Assembly: GCF_964656455.1 (NCBI RefSeq)
Contig: NC_135715.1
Coordinates: forward strand, 40,682,603 to 40,746,602
DNA from: Halichoerus grypus
Taxonomy: Eukaryota > Chordata > Mammalia > Carnivora > Phocidae
Length of the DNA stretch: 64,000 bases
Direction of reading: 5' to 3'
Below are positions 24,721-36,825 of this stretch, piece by piece. Position 1 is the first letter of the stretch. Every line of letters starts with the position of its first letter. Below the pieces are notes generated by a model. It was not told the origin of the DNA. It searched no databases and worked only from the letters and a program-made list of their open reading frames with translations. A program made the translations under genes and the position numbers.

Positions 24721-25567
24721 CCAACAGTACTTTCGACATGCTGAAGAAGAAATTACTAATTATTTTTTCCATTTTGAAAACTATGATATGCAACACAGTG
24801 TTAGAAATCATTTGAACACTCAAATATAGAACTAATGGCACTGCCTTTTAATTTTTCAAAAATCGTGTATGTGTGTATCAGCTTTCTCTGAAAATGTTTT
24901 CCTGGGGTACACTTACATATCTGATTATCTACTTAGAGTGATATTTTACTTTTAAGCTATTTAAGTAGAAAGTGGATTCAGATTTATAAAAATTCTAAGT
25001 AACTCTTCTTTTCTATCTTCTGAAAAATAGGATACTACTGGAAATTTCCATAAGATGTAGAGGAGACAATTTCTTTAACATGGCAACTGTGCTTTAAAAC
25101 CACAGGTCTCCAAAACTTTTCATATAGTATATTCACTCTGTTATGGGTCCTATAATTAATATGATTTCACTTAAAGTCTTCTCATCAGTCTATATGTGTA
25201 TTACCTTATTGACATTCAAGATTTTTCAGTACCTGGCAGCTCTTGAATCTTAGTTACTGCAGTAACTCACTAACTTGCCTTCTTAAGGCAACTACTATAT
25301 ACTATTTCCTCAATAATTGCATTCTTTATAATGCCAAGTTTTTTCATACTGATATTGTTAACAACTATTTGTTCAATTAATGAATAAATTAATCCTTAGA
25401 GAAACAAAGATAAACAAGGCAAGTTTTCATATAGCCAAAGAACCATATTTGGGGTATCATTTTTAGGACATGGCAGACAACACAGCAAAAAAGGCTTTCT
25501 TAATTCTCCTTATGAAGTAAAATTTTAACAAATTCATATCAAAGTTTGCTAATAACAACAACAACAT
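24721..25567. other. Unique DNA
   Basis: No recognised feature. Confidence 0.45.
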
Positions 25568-25755
25568 ACCAGGCAAAATGCTAAATATTTCCATGCATAT
25601 TAGAATGCTCAGAAAGTTATTATTATTGTCATTATTTTATAGGGAAAGAAACCAAAACTTCTAAAGGCTTAAAATTTTGCCAAAGTAACATAAATATTGG
25701 CAGAACCTGGATTTGAACCCAGGTTTGTGTTGATCCAAAGATCATACCGAAGTAC
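25568..25755 (-). mobile_element. MIR SINE remnant, antisense
   Basis: Blocks 'accaggcaaaatgctaaata', 'tattattgtcattattttat', 'gaaagaaacc' and 'ggatttgaacccaggt' follow the antisense MIR order. The box-B-derived 'ttgaaccc' is intact. Confidence 0.85.
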
Positions 25756-26109
25756 ATCAATTCCTGTGTAACCCATAAGGACTGAAAAAGAAGGTTATTA
25801 CAGAGTATTTTAAAGTTTTGACTTAATGACATTTCTAGCTTAACAAATTTCATTCCATTTTACAAGTACACACTTAAAAGAAAATTAAGTCAAGTACCTC
25901 TTCTCATTTCTGACACAGTAAAGTCTTAATACTGATAGCATACATTTTGGCCATTTTATTAAAGGCTATTACAATGCTTAAATTCTTTTATATATTTAAA
26001 ACATGGTAACTTTGAAATACGTGTTTTATATTCTTATCATGCTACAGAAACTAAACAAATGGTGCTATTTAAACATAACCTACATGCAAGTCATAATGGT
26101 ATTTAGTTA

Positions 26110-26330
26110 ATTTATTCAATTAATACCCATGACTATTTTTCCAGGAACTCTTCTAGGTGCAGGACTTACAGCACTGTACAAAAGAAATGCATTCCCTACT
26201 CTCCTAAAATGTATACCTAGTAAGACAAAATTAAAAATATACAAGTTAATATATAAAAAAGGTAGGAAGAATGAATTGTACCAAGTTATTTTAAATCTAA
26301 TATTATAGAATCAGTATATTTATGAAAATA
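26110..26330 (+). mobile_element. L2 LINE 3' fragment
   Basis: 'ggaactcttctaggtgcagg', 'cttacagcactgtacaaa' and 'attccctactctcct' match the pattern of the L2 3' end. Diverged, so moderate confidence. Confidence 0.6.
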
Positions 26331-27894
26331 TGTGGATAAAAACACAATGCCTTAGGCTTTGTTTTAAATTATGATAACTAAAGAATTAAAGTGTAAAGTT
26401 TGCAATAATATCTCACCTTTAACAGTTTTTTTTTTCTACTTGGGTTGCATGTTTCCTTCCTGCTTTATTTGTCTCTTTCTAGTGCTAACTTTCTGTGCAA
26501 ATGCCACCTTTTCCTATTTAATATCTAGTCTATGTAACAGCCAAGCTATAGGCCATGGTCATTCTCAGCTGAAAATCACAATCTTTTTCCTAGTTCTAAG
26601 AGGAAGAAAAAAAAATTAAAAGCATTGTTACATAATGAACTGAACGGGGGGTAGCAGAAAACAGAATAAAATAATACAAAACTGAAATAACAGAAAACAA
26701 GTACTGAGTGGATCTGTATCTCCTGAAGCAATAAAAATACAGGTTAATTTCTTCAGAAGTAATAATAGAAGACTGTCCTACCTAACAGAAAACATTAAGC
26801 GATGGGATGCTTCAATTTAAACCAAATGTCATGCTGTCCTTTTTATCTTATAACCAAAAGACATTGTCAATGTAGAAAGGGGTTGTTGGGAGACAATTAT
26901 CCATAGGTCTTTTGTGTTTTTGTACATGTTGAGAATATAAGCACTGACTGCTTTTTTTTTTTTTTTTTTTTAAAGACTATTCAAGAATGTTTTTATAGCA
27001 AACCATCTTGGAATACAGAGAGAGTTTTTTTCTCCAGAGCAAAGACCAGATTTTTCCAGGCTTGGAAAATAGAATTAATGTTTCCCTCCAGTGCAAAAAG
27101 CAGGCACGCTTATTATCTATTATAAAATACTGGTTTCCATAACTTCAGGGTTCCTTCTCTGGAACGTGTCCTACTGCATGTACACCCAGCCTGCTTAATG
27201 TTATCCTGTGAGAGCTGGCTCAGGGAACCTGGGTGTTGTTATTTTGTATCAACCCAGGAGTCTTGTGTCTTCAGCAGTATCCATGTAACTGTGTGAGGCT
27301 AACTTGTTAAAGTAGACCAAAATATCTCAGATATATCATAGTTCTTGATCAGAGCAGCTTAAAATCTTCAATCTTTAAATTTCAATATCCAAGTTAAATA
27401 AACATAACCATACCTTTCTTCATACAGGCAGAGAAAAGATGCACGGTTTTAGTGTGCTTTATCATTTGATTCAAGTGAAAAACAGCACAGAAATATAACA
27501 ATGACATTTTTCTCAAGGGCTAAAGAAAATAAATTTGAGTATTCTGCTCTGCCCTTTAGGTCTACTCTTTAAATAACTTTTTTTTCCAGTTATTTCCTCA
27601 ATTTATATTACATGTTCTATGGGAGATACAAATTGGAAGGATCTAATGGCTCTCCTCAGGCAGCTTACATGGCTCCCCTCAGACAGTTTACATGGTATCT
27701 GGGAATACTAGGCACAGACACATATGAAGCTATTAAACATATAAAGATTCAATAAAAATATGAATGTAGAAATTATCAATAAATTTGCAATCACCATCAT
27801 TTCTTTAAGATTCTCTTCATTATCATCATTTATCAGAAATCTTTAAATAAACTTACCACAATTCAATGACAGAAATAATAGAATAAAATGGAGT
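26331..27894. other. Unique DNA with T20 tract
   Basis: T20 at 26952-26971 followed by 'aaagactattc'. It resembles an antisense SINE tail but no SINE body follows. The relatively GC-rich stretch 27160-27300 looks non-repetitive and could be conserved non-coding DNA, which cannot be judged without alignment. Confidence 0.45.
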
Positions 27895-28060
27895 TTTATT
27901 TATTAACTACAATGTGAAAGCATTGTTACAGGGGTTTTACAACAGTGACACCTGGTTTTCCCAACAGCACAATTAACTTCATAATATTATCCATATCATC
28001 TGTATTTTAAAGCAGAAGGAACATAAAAAGGTAACGTAAAATATGGTAAATATTTTTTTT
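27895..28060 (-). mobile_element. Probable MIR remnant, antisense
   Basis: Weak match to the antisense MIR order: 'caggggttttacaac', 'attaacttcataatattatc', 'tctgtattttaaagcagaag' and 'aaaaaggtaac'. Confidence 0.45.
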
Positions 28061-29272
28061 CATTTGACAAATAATTCAAGGCCTATATGCAAAATGCTAA
28101 CTACACAGCAAAAATTGCAAAGCTGAATTTTGAACTATAAAATCTGGACCTGAAAGTGGAGAGCTAAGACGGTGGAGAAATCAGAGAACCCTACACTTAT
28201 TTGTAGGTCTTCTTTAAAGAAATGCCTGTTCATGTCTTCTGCCCATTTTTTGAAGCCCATCTGTGAGAGGTGGCATTGCCTGTTTGGGAACAAAAAACTT
28301 GTAGGTGCCATTTCCGTCTCCCAACCCTCAGCACAGGTGCAGAGACACCTCCTAAGGGCAGCTAACTGGGACACTGGCTACTTAGCCAGCTTGTTATAAA
28401 ACTCATGCCCCTGCACTCTGGCACGACTGTCCTTTTGGGTCAAACCTGCATTGGTCCCAAGGCAGTGAGACCCTTTCCCAGAGGACCAGTGCAGATGCCT
28501 GCCACACCAGGTCCCTAAAGTTTGGAATTTTTAAAGTCAGTAGGCCTGGCTAGGGTAGAGCCCAAGGTGCACCTTATGTAGGCAAGTGACCCAGAGACAG
28601 TGTGATATCAGTAATCTGAAAAATGCCTGTGACACAAAAGGGGAAATTACTCACTCCTCTGCAAGTGCTTCCCTGAGAGCAGCAAGCACAGACTCCCCTC
28701 TCCAGGGACAAAGGAGCAGGCTGGTGCCATTTCCCTTCCCTACCCCTCGGCATAAACCAACTTCAGTAATCAACACAGAGCCAACACTGACTACTTAAAC
28801 TGCTTATCCCAGGTTCTACCCCCCCCCCCACGCTCTGCTAGGACTGCTTTTCTTGGGCAAGTGTGCCTAAGAATCAGAGCAGTGGGCTTCCCCCACAGAA
28901 GACCAGCACAAAACCCCAGAAGCACCTCGTCTATGGACCACAGACTTCTGCAAAGCTTCAGTTCTAGTGGAAATAGCATCAGGTCTCTTTTAGCAAGCAG
29001 ACCAGAGCACACCTAGTTAAAACTCACCACACTCTGGCCAAGGTCCAAACACTCCCTGCTGCAGGCAAGGAGAAACTCTGCAGACACTGACCTGAGGGAT
29101 AGAGAAGCCAAAACACAGCAGCAGAGTACACACACCACACACCAGAGACACCTCCTGAAGCACCAGACTCTGTATATTATATGACCTTTTTCTTCATAAA
29201 GCCATTACTCTCAGGAGTAGGAAACATAACAGACTTTCCTAACAAACATAAGAAGACAAAGACCTAGACAAA

Positions 29273-30120
29273 ATGCCAAAATGGAGGAATTCATCCTAAA
29301 AGAAAGAACAAGAAAAGGCCACAGACAGGGATCTAATTGAAAGAGATGTAAGTAATATGCCTGACCCAGAATTTAAAGCAACAATCATAAGGATACTAGC
29401 TGGGTGTGAGAAAAGCGTAGAAGACATCAGGATCTTCAGGAGACCCTTACCAGAGAGATAAAAGAGCTAAAAACTAATCAGGCAGAAATGAAAACTGCAA
29501 TAACTGAGATTTGAAACTGAGTGGATGTAATGACTACAAGGATGAAAAAATCAGAGGAACAAGTAAGTGATATAGAAGACAAAATTATGGAAAATAATGA
29601 AGCTGAACAAAAGAGGAAAAGAAAAGTCTTGGATCATGAAAGTAAACTTAGGGAACTCAGTGACTCCATCAAGTGTAATAATATTTTATCATAGCAGTCC
29701 CAGAAGAAAAACAGAGAGAAAAGGGGGCAGAGGGTTTATTTGAGGAAATTAGAGCTAAAATTTCCCTATTCTGGGGAAGGAAACAGACATCCAAATCCAG
29801 AGGCACAGAGGACTCCCATCAAAATAAACAAAAGCAGGAATATTGTACCTAAATTTGCAAAATATAGTGATGAAGAAAAAATCCTAAAAGCAGCAAGACA
29901 AAAGAAATCCCTAACTTACAAATAAGGTTAGCAGCAGATTTCTCCACAGTAACTCGGCAAGCCAGAAGAAAGTGGCATGATATATTCAACGTGCTGAATG
30001 GGAAAACTCTGCAACCGAGAATACTTTATCCAGCAAGGCTATCATTCAGAATAGAAGGAAAGATAATAATTTCCCTGACAAACAAAACTAAAGGAGTTCA
30101 TGACCACTAAACCAGCCCTG
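29273..30120 (+). pseudogene. L1 ORF1 remnant
   Basis: Remnant of the L1 RNA-binding protein. The C-terminal part is best preserved: the frame at 29740-29925 reads HPNPEAQRTPIKINKSR, the loop before the C-terminal domain. 'gcaaccgagaatactttatc' (30012) encodes the usual QPRILYP. N-terminal coiled-coil codons are broken by stops and frameshifts. Confidence 0.7.
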
Positions 30121-31842
30121 CAAGAATTATTAAAGGGGACTCTGAGTGGGAAGGAAAGAACAAAAGCAACAGAGACTAGAAAGGAATAGAGAAAATCTCC
30201 AGAAACAACAATAAAACATGTAATAAAATGGCACTAAATACATATTTTTCAATAATTACTCTGAATGTAAATGGAATAAATGTTTCAATCAAAAGACATA
30301 GGGTGAAAGAATGGCTAAAAACAACACCCATCTATATGCTGCCTACAACAGACTCATTTTAGACCCAAAGACACCTTCAGATTGAAAGTGAGGGGATAGA
30401 GAAACATTTATCACACAAATGGATGTCAAAAGAAAGACAGAACAGCAATACTTATATCAGACAAACTAGATTTTAAACCAAAGGCTGTAACAAGAGATGA
30501 AGAAGAGCATTATATCATAATAAAGGGGTCTATCCAACAAGATCTAACAATTGCAATTATTTATGCCCCCAATTTAGGAGTGCCAAATACATAAATCAGT
30601 TAATAACAAACATAAAGGAACTCGTTGATAATAAAACATTAATAGTAGGGGACTTTAACACCTCACTTATAGCAATGGACAGATCATCTAAGCAGAAAAT
30701 CGGCAAGGAAACAAGGGCTTTGAATGACACACTGAACCAGATGGACTTAATATATATATTCATAACATTTCATCCTAACGCAGTAAAATACACATTCTTT
30801 TCAAGTGCACATGGAACATTCTCCAGAATAGATCACATTCTAAGTCTCAAACCAGGCCTCAACAAATACAAAATGATTAAGATCATACCATGCATATTTT
30901 CTGACCACAACACTATAAAACTTGAAGTCAACCACAAGAAAAAATTTGGAAAGACCACAAATACACGAGGTTCAAGGACATCCTACTAAAGAATGAATGG
31001 GTCAACCAGTAAATTAAAAAAGAAATAAAAAATATACATGGAAACAAGTGAAAATGAAAACATGACAGTTCATAACCTTCGAGATACACCAAAAGTGGTC
31101 GTAAGAGGGAAATATATAGAAATACAGGCCTACCTCAAGAAGCAAGAAAAATCTCAAACACACAACCTAACCTTACACCTAAAGGAGCTAGAAAAAGAAC
31201 ACCAAATAGAGCCTAGAGTCAGCACAAAAAGGGAAATAATAAAGATTAGAGCAGAAATAAGTGATACAGAAAAAAAAAAGGAGACTATATCAATAAAATC
31301 AGGAGCTGGTTCTTTGAAAGAATGAGTAAGATCAATAAACCCCTAGCCAGACTTATCAAAAAGAAAAGAGAAAGGAACCAAATAAATAAAATCGCAAAAA
31401 AGTGAAGAGAAATCACAACCTATACCAAAGAGGATATTATGAGCAATTATATGCCAACAAATTAGGCAATCTGGAAGAAATGGATGCATTCCTAGAAACT
31501 TAAAAACTTCCAAAACTGAAGCAGGAAGAAATAGAAAATTTGTCCAGACTGATAACTAGCAAAGAAACTGAATCAGTAATCAAAAATCTCCCAACAAACA
31601 AAGTCCAGGGACAGATGGCTTCTCAGGGGAATTCTACCAAATATTTAAAGAATAGTTAATACAGCTTCTTCTGACACTGTCCCAAAAAGTAGAAATGGAA
31701 GGAAAACTTCCAAACTCATTCTCTGAGGCCAGCATTACCTTGATTCCAAAACCAGACAAAGACCAAACTACAAAAGAAAACTACAGTCCAATATCTCTGA
31801 TGAACATGGATCCAAAAATTCTTAACAAAATACTATCAAATC

Positions 31843-32045
31843 GGGCGCCTGGGTGGCTCAGTTGGTTAAGCGACTGCCTTCGGCTCAGGTCATGATCCTG
31901 GAGTCCCGGGATCGAGTCCCGCATCGGGCTCCCTGCTCGGCAGGGAGTCTGCTTCTCCCTCTGACCCTCCCCCCTCTCATGTGCTTGCTCTCTCTCATTC
32001 TCTCTCTCTCAAATAAATAAATAAAAAATCTTTAAAAAAAAAAAA
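31843..32045 (+). mobile_element. Young CAN-type SINE, 'gcgactgcc' subtype
   Basis: Near-consensus. The target sequence 'aatactatcaaat' is to its left and a slightly altered copy 'aatactataaaatcaaat' to its right. Interrupts the reverse transcriptase region of the L1. Confidence 0.96.
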
Positions 32046-32860
32046 AATACTATAAAATCAAATCCAACAGGACATTCAAAGAATCATTCACCATGATCAA
32101 GTGGGATTTATTCCTGGGTTGCAAAGGTGGTTGGATATTCATAAATCAATCAATGAGATACACCACATTAATAAAAGAAATGACAAGGACCATATGGTCC
32201 TCTTAAAAATGCAGAAAAAAACATTTGATGAAGTATAGCATCCATTCTTGATAAAAATCCTCAACAAGGTAGGTTTAGAGAAAACATACCTCAACGTAAT
32301 AAAGGCCATATATGAAAAGCCCACAGCTAATATCATCCCCAATGAGGAAAAACTGAGAGCTTTTCCTCTACAGTCAAGAACAAGACAGGGATGTCCACTC
32401 TCACCACTGTTATTTAACATAGTAATGGAAGTCCTGGCCTCAGCAATCAGACAACAAAAGGAAATAAAAGGCATCCAAATCAGCAGGGAAGAAGTCAAAC
32501 TTTGACTATTTGCAGATGACATGATAAGGCTATATAGAAAACCCAAAAGATTCTACCAAAAAATTGCTAGGACTGATACACAAACTCAAAGTTGCAGGAT
32601 ACAAAACCAATGTGCAGAAACATGTTGCATTTCTATACACCAATAATGAAGCAGCAGAAAGAGAAATCAAGGAATCAATCCCATTTATAATTGTACCAAA
32701 AACTGTAAGATACCTTGGAATGAACCTAACCAAAGAGGTAAAAGATCTGTACTCTGAAAACTATAAAACACTTATGAAAAAAAATTGAAGATAACACAAA
32801 AAAATGGAAGAACATCCCATGCTCATGGATTGGAAGAACAAATATTAAAATGTCTATATT

Positions 32861-33050
32861 GGGGTGCCTGGGTGGCTCAGTCAGTTAAGCGTCTGCATTC
32901 TGCTCAGGTCATGATCCCAGGGTCCTGGGAACAAGCCCCACATCAGGCTCCCTGCTTGGCAGGGAGCCTGCTTCTCCCTCTCCCACTCCCCCTGCTTGTG
33001 TTCCCTCTCTCGCTATGTCCCTGTCAAATAAAGAAATAAAATCTTTTAAA
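32861..33050 (+). mobile_element. CAN-type SINE, 'gtctgc' subtype
   Basis: Head 'ggggtgcctgggtggctcag', tail 'caaataaagaaataaaatct'. Exact 14-bp target duplication 'aaaatgtctatatt' at 32847-32860 and 33051-33064. Confidence 0.96.
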
Positions 33051-33654
33051 AAAATGTCTATATTACCCAAAGCAATCTACACATTTAATGGAATCCCTAT
33101 CAAAATACCACCAGCATTTTTCATAGAGCTAGAACAATCCTAAAATTTCTATGGAACCAAAAAAGACCTTAAATACCCAAAGCAATACTGTAAAAGAAAA
33201 GCAAAGCTGGAGGCATCATAACTTCAAGTTATATTACAAAGCTGTACCGATCAAGACACTATGGTAATGGCACAAAAACAGACATGTAGATCAATGGAAC
33301 AGAATACAAAACCCAAAAATGAATCCACAACAATATGGTCAACTCATCTTTGACAAAACAGGAAATAATATCCAATGGAAAAAAGTCTCTTCAACAAATG
33401 GTGTTGGGAAAATGAATGAAACTGGACCACTTTCTTACACCAAACACAAAAATAAATTCAAAATGGATGAAAGACCTAAATGTGAGACAGGAATCCATCA
33501 GAATCCTAGAGGAAAACACAAACAGTAACCTCTTTGCCATTGGTGGTGGCAACTTGTTACTAGATACATCTCCGGAGGAAAGGGAAACAAAAGCAAAAAT
33601 GAACTACTGGGACTTCATCAAGATAAAAAGCACAGTGAAAGAAACAATTTAGTG

Positions 33655-34410
33655 TTTCAACACTTACCTACAGCACTCTGTTCATCACAAGTGCCCTCCT
33701 TAATCCCCATCACCTATTTAACCCATTCCCCACACATACCTCTCTCTGGTAACCATCACTTTGTTCTCTAGTTAAGAGTGTTTCTTGGTTTACCTCTCTC
33801 TCTTTTTCTCTATGCTTGCTTGTTTCTTAAATTCCACATGAGTGAAATCATATGGCATTTATATATGTGTGTGTGTGTATATTTATATCTCTTCCTTATC
33901 CATTCATCAGTCGATGGATACTTGGACTCCTTCCATAATTTGGCTACTGTTGATAATGCTGCTATAAACATCAGGGTGCATGTAGCCCTTCAAATTAGTA
34001 TTTTTGTACTATTTGGGTAAATACCTAGTAGTGCAATTGCTGGAGGGTAGGGTAGTTCTATTTTTAACTATTTGAGGAACCTCCATATTGTTTTCCAGAG
34101 TGGATGCAGCAGCGTGCATTCCCACTAACAGTGCAAGAGGGTTCACCTTTCTCCACATCCATGTGAACACCTGTTATTTCTTGTGTTGTTGATTTTAGCC
34201 ATTCTGACAGGTGTGAAGTGATATCTCATTGTAGTTTTGATTTGGATATCCCTGATGATGAATGATATTGAGCAATTTTCCATGTGTCTGTTGGTCATCT
34301 GTAGTTCTTCTTTGGAAAAACGTCTATTCATGTCTTCTGCCCACTTTTTAATTGGATTATTTATTTCGGGGGTGTTGAGATTTATAACTTCCTTATATAT
34401 TTTGGATAAT
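33655..34410 (-). mobile_element. L1 3' part (end of ORF2 + 3'UTR), inverted
   Basis: Read on the minus strand: ORF2 C-terminus starting near 'ccaaaatatataaggaagtt' (34405), then 'gatatccaaatcaaaac', then 3'UTR ending about 100 bp short of a normal 3' end, at 33655. No T-run marks its left edge, so it was not placed here as an ordinary insertion. It continues, in opposite orientation, the L1 that ends at 33648. Confidence 0.85.
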
Positions 34411-34498
34411 GAGAAGCTACTCTTAAGCTGCTGTAATGAGTAGGAATTACTGTAGACAATTTCATCATTCTCATGAATTTACAGCATAGAGGTGCTTA

Positions 34499-34513
34499 TA
34501 AATAAATAAATAA

Positions 34514-34548
<35 letters not shown>

Positions 34549-34550
34549 AT
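34499..34550 (+). repeat. (TAAA)n microsatellite
   Basis: About 12 AAAT/TAAA units, nearly pure. Confidence 0.95.
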
Positions 34551-34829
34551 TTACTAACTAACAAATAAGAAACATCAGTTCCAAAATTTGGTAAAAGAAA
34601 ATGAAAAGGTTTTAATGTGACAGAAAATAAATGGATGTGATATTTGGGAATCAGGTAAGATCTCTGAGTATTTAACATATAAACTGAAAATCTTAAGAAG
34701 ATAACAAACCCATGAAGCACTTGAGTAAGAAAGTTAAATGAAGAGTGAAATCTTAAGAGTTAAAGCTTAGGCAAGAATATTCAAATAACAGGAAGAAGGT
34801 CAGTGTGGCTGTATGGTAACAGCAAGAGG

Positions 34830-35085
34830 GAATTATAACAGTTCACACTTACTAAGTGTTCACTATGTACCAGGCACTGTCCTAAGCACTTCACACATAC
34901 TGACCCATTTAATCCTATAAACTATGAGGCAGGCATAATTATTATGCACATTTTAGAGATGAGGTAATTGTGGAACAGAGCAGTATAATAACCCATTCAA
35001 GATTATGTAGTAAATAAAGACACCAGATTTTTACCCAGGGAGTCTACATATGAAACTAGAGCTCCGACTCTTTCCCATTGCATAC
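34830..35085 (-). mobile_element. Well-preserved MIR SINE, antisense
   Basis: Nearly complete: 'cactatgtaccaggcactgt', 'aatcctataaactatgaggc', 'aattattatgcacattttag', 'gatgaggtaattgtgg', 'attatgtagtaaat' and 'ctccgactctttcccattgc'. One of the best MIR copies in the window. Confidence 0.92.
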
Positions 35086-35151
35086 AACTGCTTGGTAGAC
35101 AGTGTCCAAATCATCCAGGACACTGGCGATAAACTGGAATTGGGGCATTAA

Positions 35152-35255
35152 ATGATATGTGAATCATAATCAGATTTAGCTTTTATATGGATTCTGACAT
35201 TGGATGATATGTGAATCATAATCAGATTTAGCTTTTATATGGATTCTGACATTGG
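35152..35255 (+). repeat. Perfect 52-bp tandem duplication
   Basis: Two adjacent identical 52-bp copies (35152-35203, 35204-35255) beginning 'atgatatgtgaatcataatc' and ending 'ctgacattgg'. Complete identity implies a recent event. Confidence 0.97.
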
Positions 35256-35439
35256 AAATATATAGAAAAGTAACTGAAATTAAAAAGAAGGCAAATAAAG
35301 ATAAAATCAAAATCAAATAGCAAGCACAAAGAAGAAAAATGGACAGGGATGAGCCAGAATCTTTCAGTCAAGACATTATAAAGGTTGTGGGCAAAGAATT
35401 CCAGGAAGAAAAATAGAGAAAGAGTTCGATGGGGGAAAT

Positions 35440-35815
35440 GGCTCTGCACCTGTGAGCCCTTAGGACATTCTAGGTCTACCTCAGCTATGAGATATGTGTG
35501 TGCTCTTGGGAAATTAGCCAAAATTTCTGTACCAGTGTTTCTTTATCTGTAAAATAAAAAGTTGAACTACTCCAGTGTTTTGTAATGCAAAATATACTAC
35601 AAACAAGTAAACTAATTAAATTCTCCACTTTTGACTTAAAGAAGGAATAGTAGAAGTGGGGAAACCTGGCAACAATCACTCTGTTAATGAAGAAAAACAA
35701 GAACAGAAATGAGTGATAAACAGATTATTATTTTTTTTTTAGTATTATAAGCCTTGAAAAACGCCGGAATAGATGATCCCTATGGTCTCCAGTTTTAAAA
35801 TTCTACGATTCTATA
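35440..35815 (+). mobile_element. MIR remnants, sense, split
   Basis: 'gctctgcacctgtgagccc', 'gtgtgctcttgggaaatta' and 'tttctttatctgtaaaataa' match sense MIR. A later piece at 35765-35815 ('gaatagatgatccctatggt', 'aaattctacgattct') matches a MIR-family 3' end. About 170 bp of unassigned sequence lies between. Confidence 0.6.
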
Positions 35816-36056
35816 ATGAAAGTTTACATAAAGAGTAAACTTTTTAAAACATTTTATGTAAGAATAGTTTCTCCTATACCTCAAAAATATCTAAGAAGAA
35901 ATGCTGTTCTTATATGAAAAGCAAAGCAAATTGAATCCGTTAAAATAACTCTAGGGCATCTCTAGGGCATCCAGCACTGAACCCAACATTGTTCCCTGTC
36001 AAAATGGGTGCAAAAGAGAGAAACTATAAAAATTGCAAAAAAAAATATTCACTTAC

Positions 36057-36147
36057 ATTAATCTAAGATGGCATCTGCTGTTATTGCTGAAGCTCTGTTG
36101 CTATCTGATACAGAGCTATATGACCTTGAGGAAAAAAGTACAGGTTT
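36057..36147 (-). other. Candidate internal exon (91 nt) on the minus strand
   Basis: Read on the minus strand, a strong acceptor (pyrimidine run 'cttttttttccttctttgca' ending in G) precedes the block. A near-consensus donor AAT|GTAAGT follows it. The 91 nt are open in one frame for 29 codons, rich in Ser/Ala/Asp (including SSVSDSNRASAITADAILD), then TAA near the 3' edge. The other two frames have earlier stops. The block is not in any repeat I recognise. If real, the surrounding DNA would be introns of a minus-strand gene. The in-frame stop suggests a terminal coding or poison exon, or a chance match. The plus strand is also open here (42 codons from ATG at 36068), which weakens the coding argument. 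No gene identity is proposed. Confidence 0.4.
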
Positions 36148-36514
36148 CTGCAAAGAAGGAAAAAAAAGTGATATACTTTCAAAAAGTGAATTATGAACCT
36201 TTCTTAAATTAAAATCATTTTATAAGAAATTTCTTAGATATGATCTTGAATATAATTCACTCAGAATATGAACTGAAATATTAGTTGTTTATGCAATTAA
36301 TGTATATTTCCCTAGCTTATGAAACAAAAATTTTACCATCAAAGAAAAATACAATACCTGAACAGATACACATAATGATTCATGATTGTAAAATATGTTT
36401 GTGAAGCTATGCATCTATGAATTATGTGAACAAAGGTTCATATAAAAATATAACAAATATAAGCACATTACAACTAAAGGCTGACAAAATAATACATTGT
36501 TTATGGCAATGAGT

Positions 36515-36825
36515 TTTATTTTTTCAAGTTTTTATTTAAATTCCAGTTAGTTAACATATAATATAATATTAGTTTCAGGTGTACAATATAGTGATTCAAC
36601 AATTCCATACATCACCCAGTGCTCATCACAAGTGCACTCCTTAATCTCTATCACCTATTTCATCCATCCCACCTCACCTCCCTCCTGATAACTATCTATT
36701 TGTTCTCTATAGTTAAAGTCTATTTCTTGGTTTGCCTCTCTCTCTCTCTCCCTCCTTCCCTCTTTTCCCTTTGCTTGTTTGTTTCTTAAATTCTATATAT
36801 GAGTGAAGTCATACAGTATTTTTAA
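36515..36825 (-). mobile_element. L1 3'UTR fragment, antisense
   Basis: 'ttaaattccagttagttaac', 'ttagtttcaggtgtacaata', 'cccagtgctcatcacaagtg' and 'tttcttggtttgcctctctc' are the antisense 3'UTR of carnivore/L1MA-like L1. Short 5'-truncated copy. Confidence 0.88.

Larger units (their letters stand above)
28150..33648 (+). mobile_element. Near full-length LINE-1 (carnivore/L1MA-like), sense, decayed
   Basis: Order: start 'gagctaagacggtggagaaa' (28161), 5'UTR to about 29270, ORF1 remnant, ORF2 from ATG at 30228. Sequence is readable along the whole L1 protein order: endonuclease, reverse transcriptase, and C-terminal region to 'cttcatcaagataaaaagc' (33614). Many stops and frameshifts, so inactive. 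Two young SINEs interrupt it (31843, 32861). Coverage stops about 75 bp before the point where the inverted 3' part (33655-34410) begins in L1 coordinates. Confidence 0.9.
30228..33648 (+). pseudogene. L1 ORF2 remnant (endonuclease + reverse transcriptase)
   Basis: ATG at 30228 is followed by ITLNVNG, the usual ORF2 start. Endonuclease landmarks SRIDHIL and SDHN are readable in the frame at 30675-30989. Reverse transcriptase begins near [12 protein letters not shown] (31695-31895 frame), with the core [18 protein letters not shown] at about 32386-32440 and the catalytic FADD at about 32506-32520. A stop codon lies just before FADD. Premature stops, frameshifts and two SINE insertions make it non-functional. 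In life ORF2p nicks DNA and reverse-transcribes L1 and SINE RNA at the nick. Confidence 0.85.

Noticed and set aside
32139..32546. 135-codon minus-strand open frame
   Set aside because: Shadow of the L1 reverse transcriptase core encoded on the plus strand.
36068..36196. 42-codon plus-strand frame starting ATG over the exon-like block
   Set aside because: Short and without plus-strand splice or promoter context. The minus-strand splice signals are much stronger.
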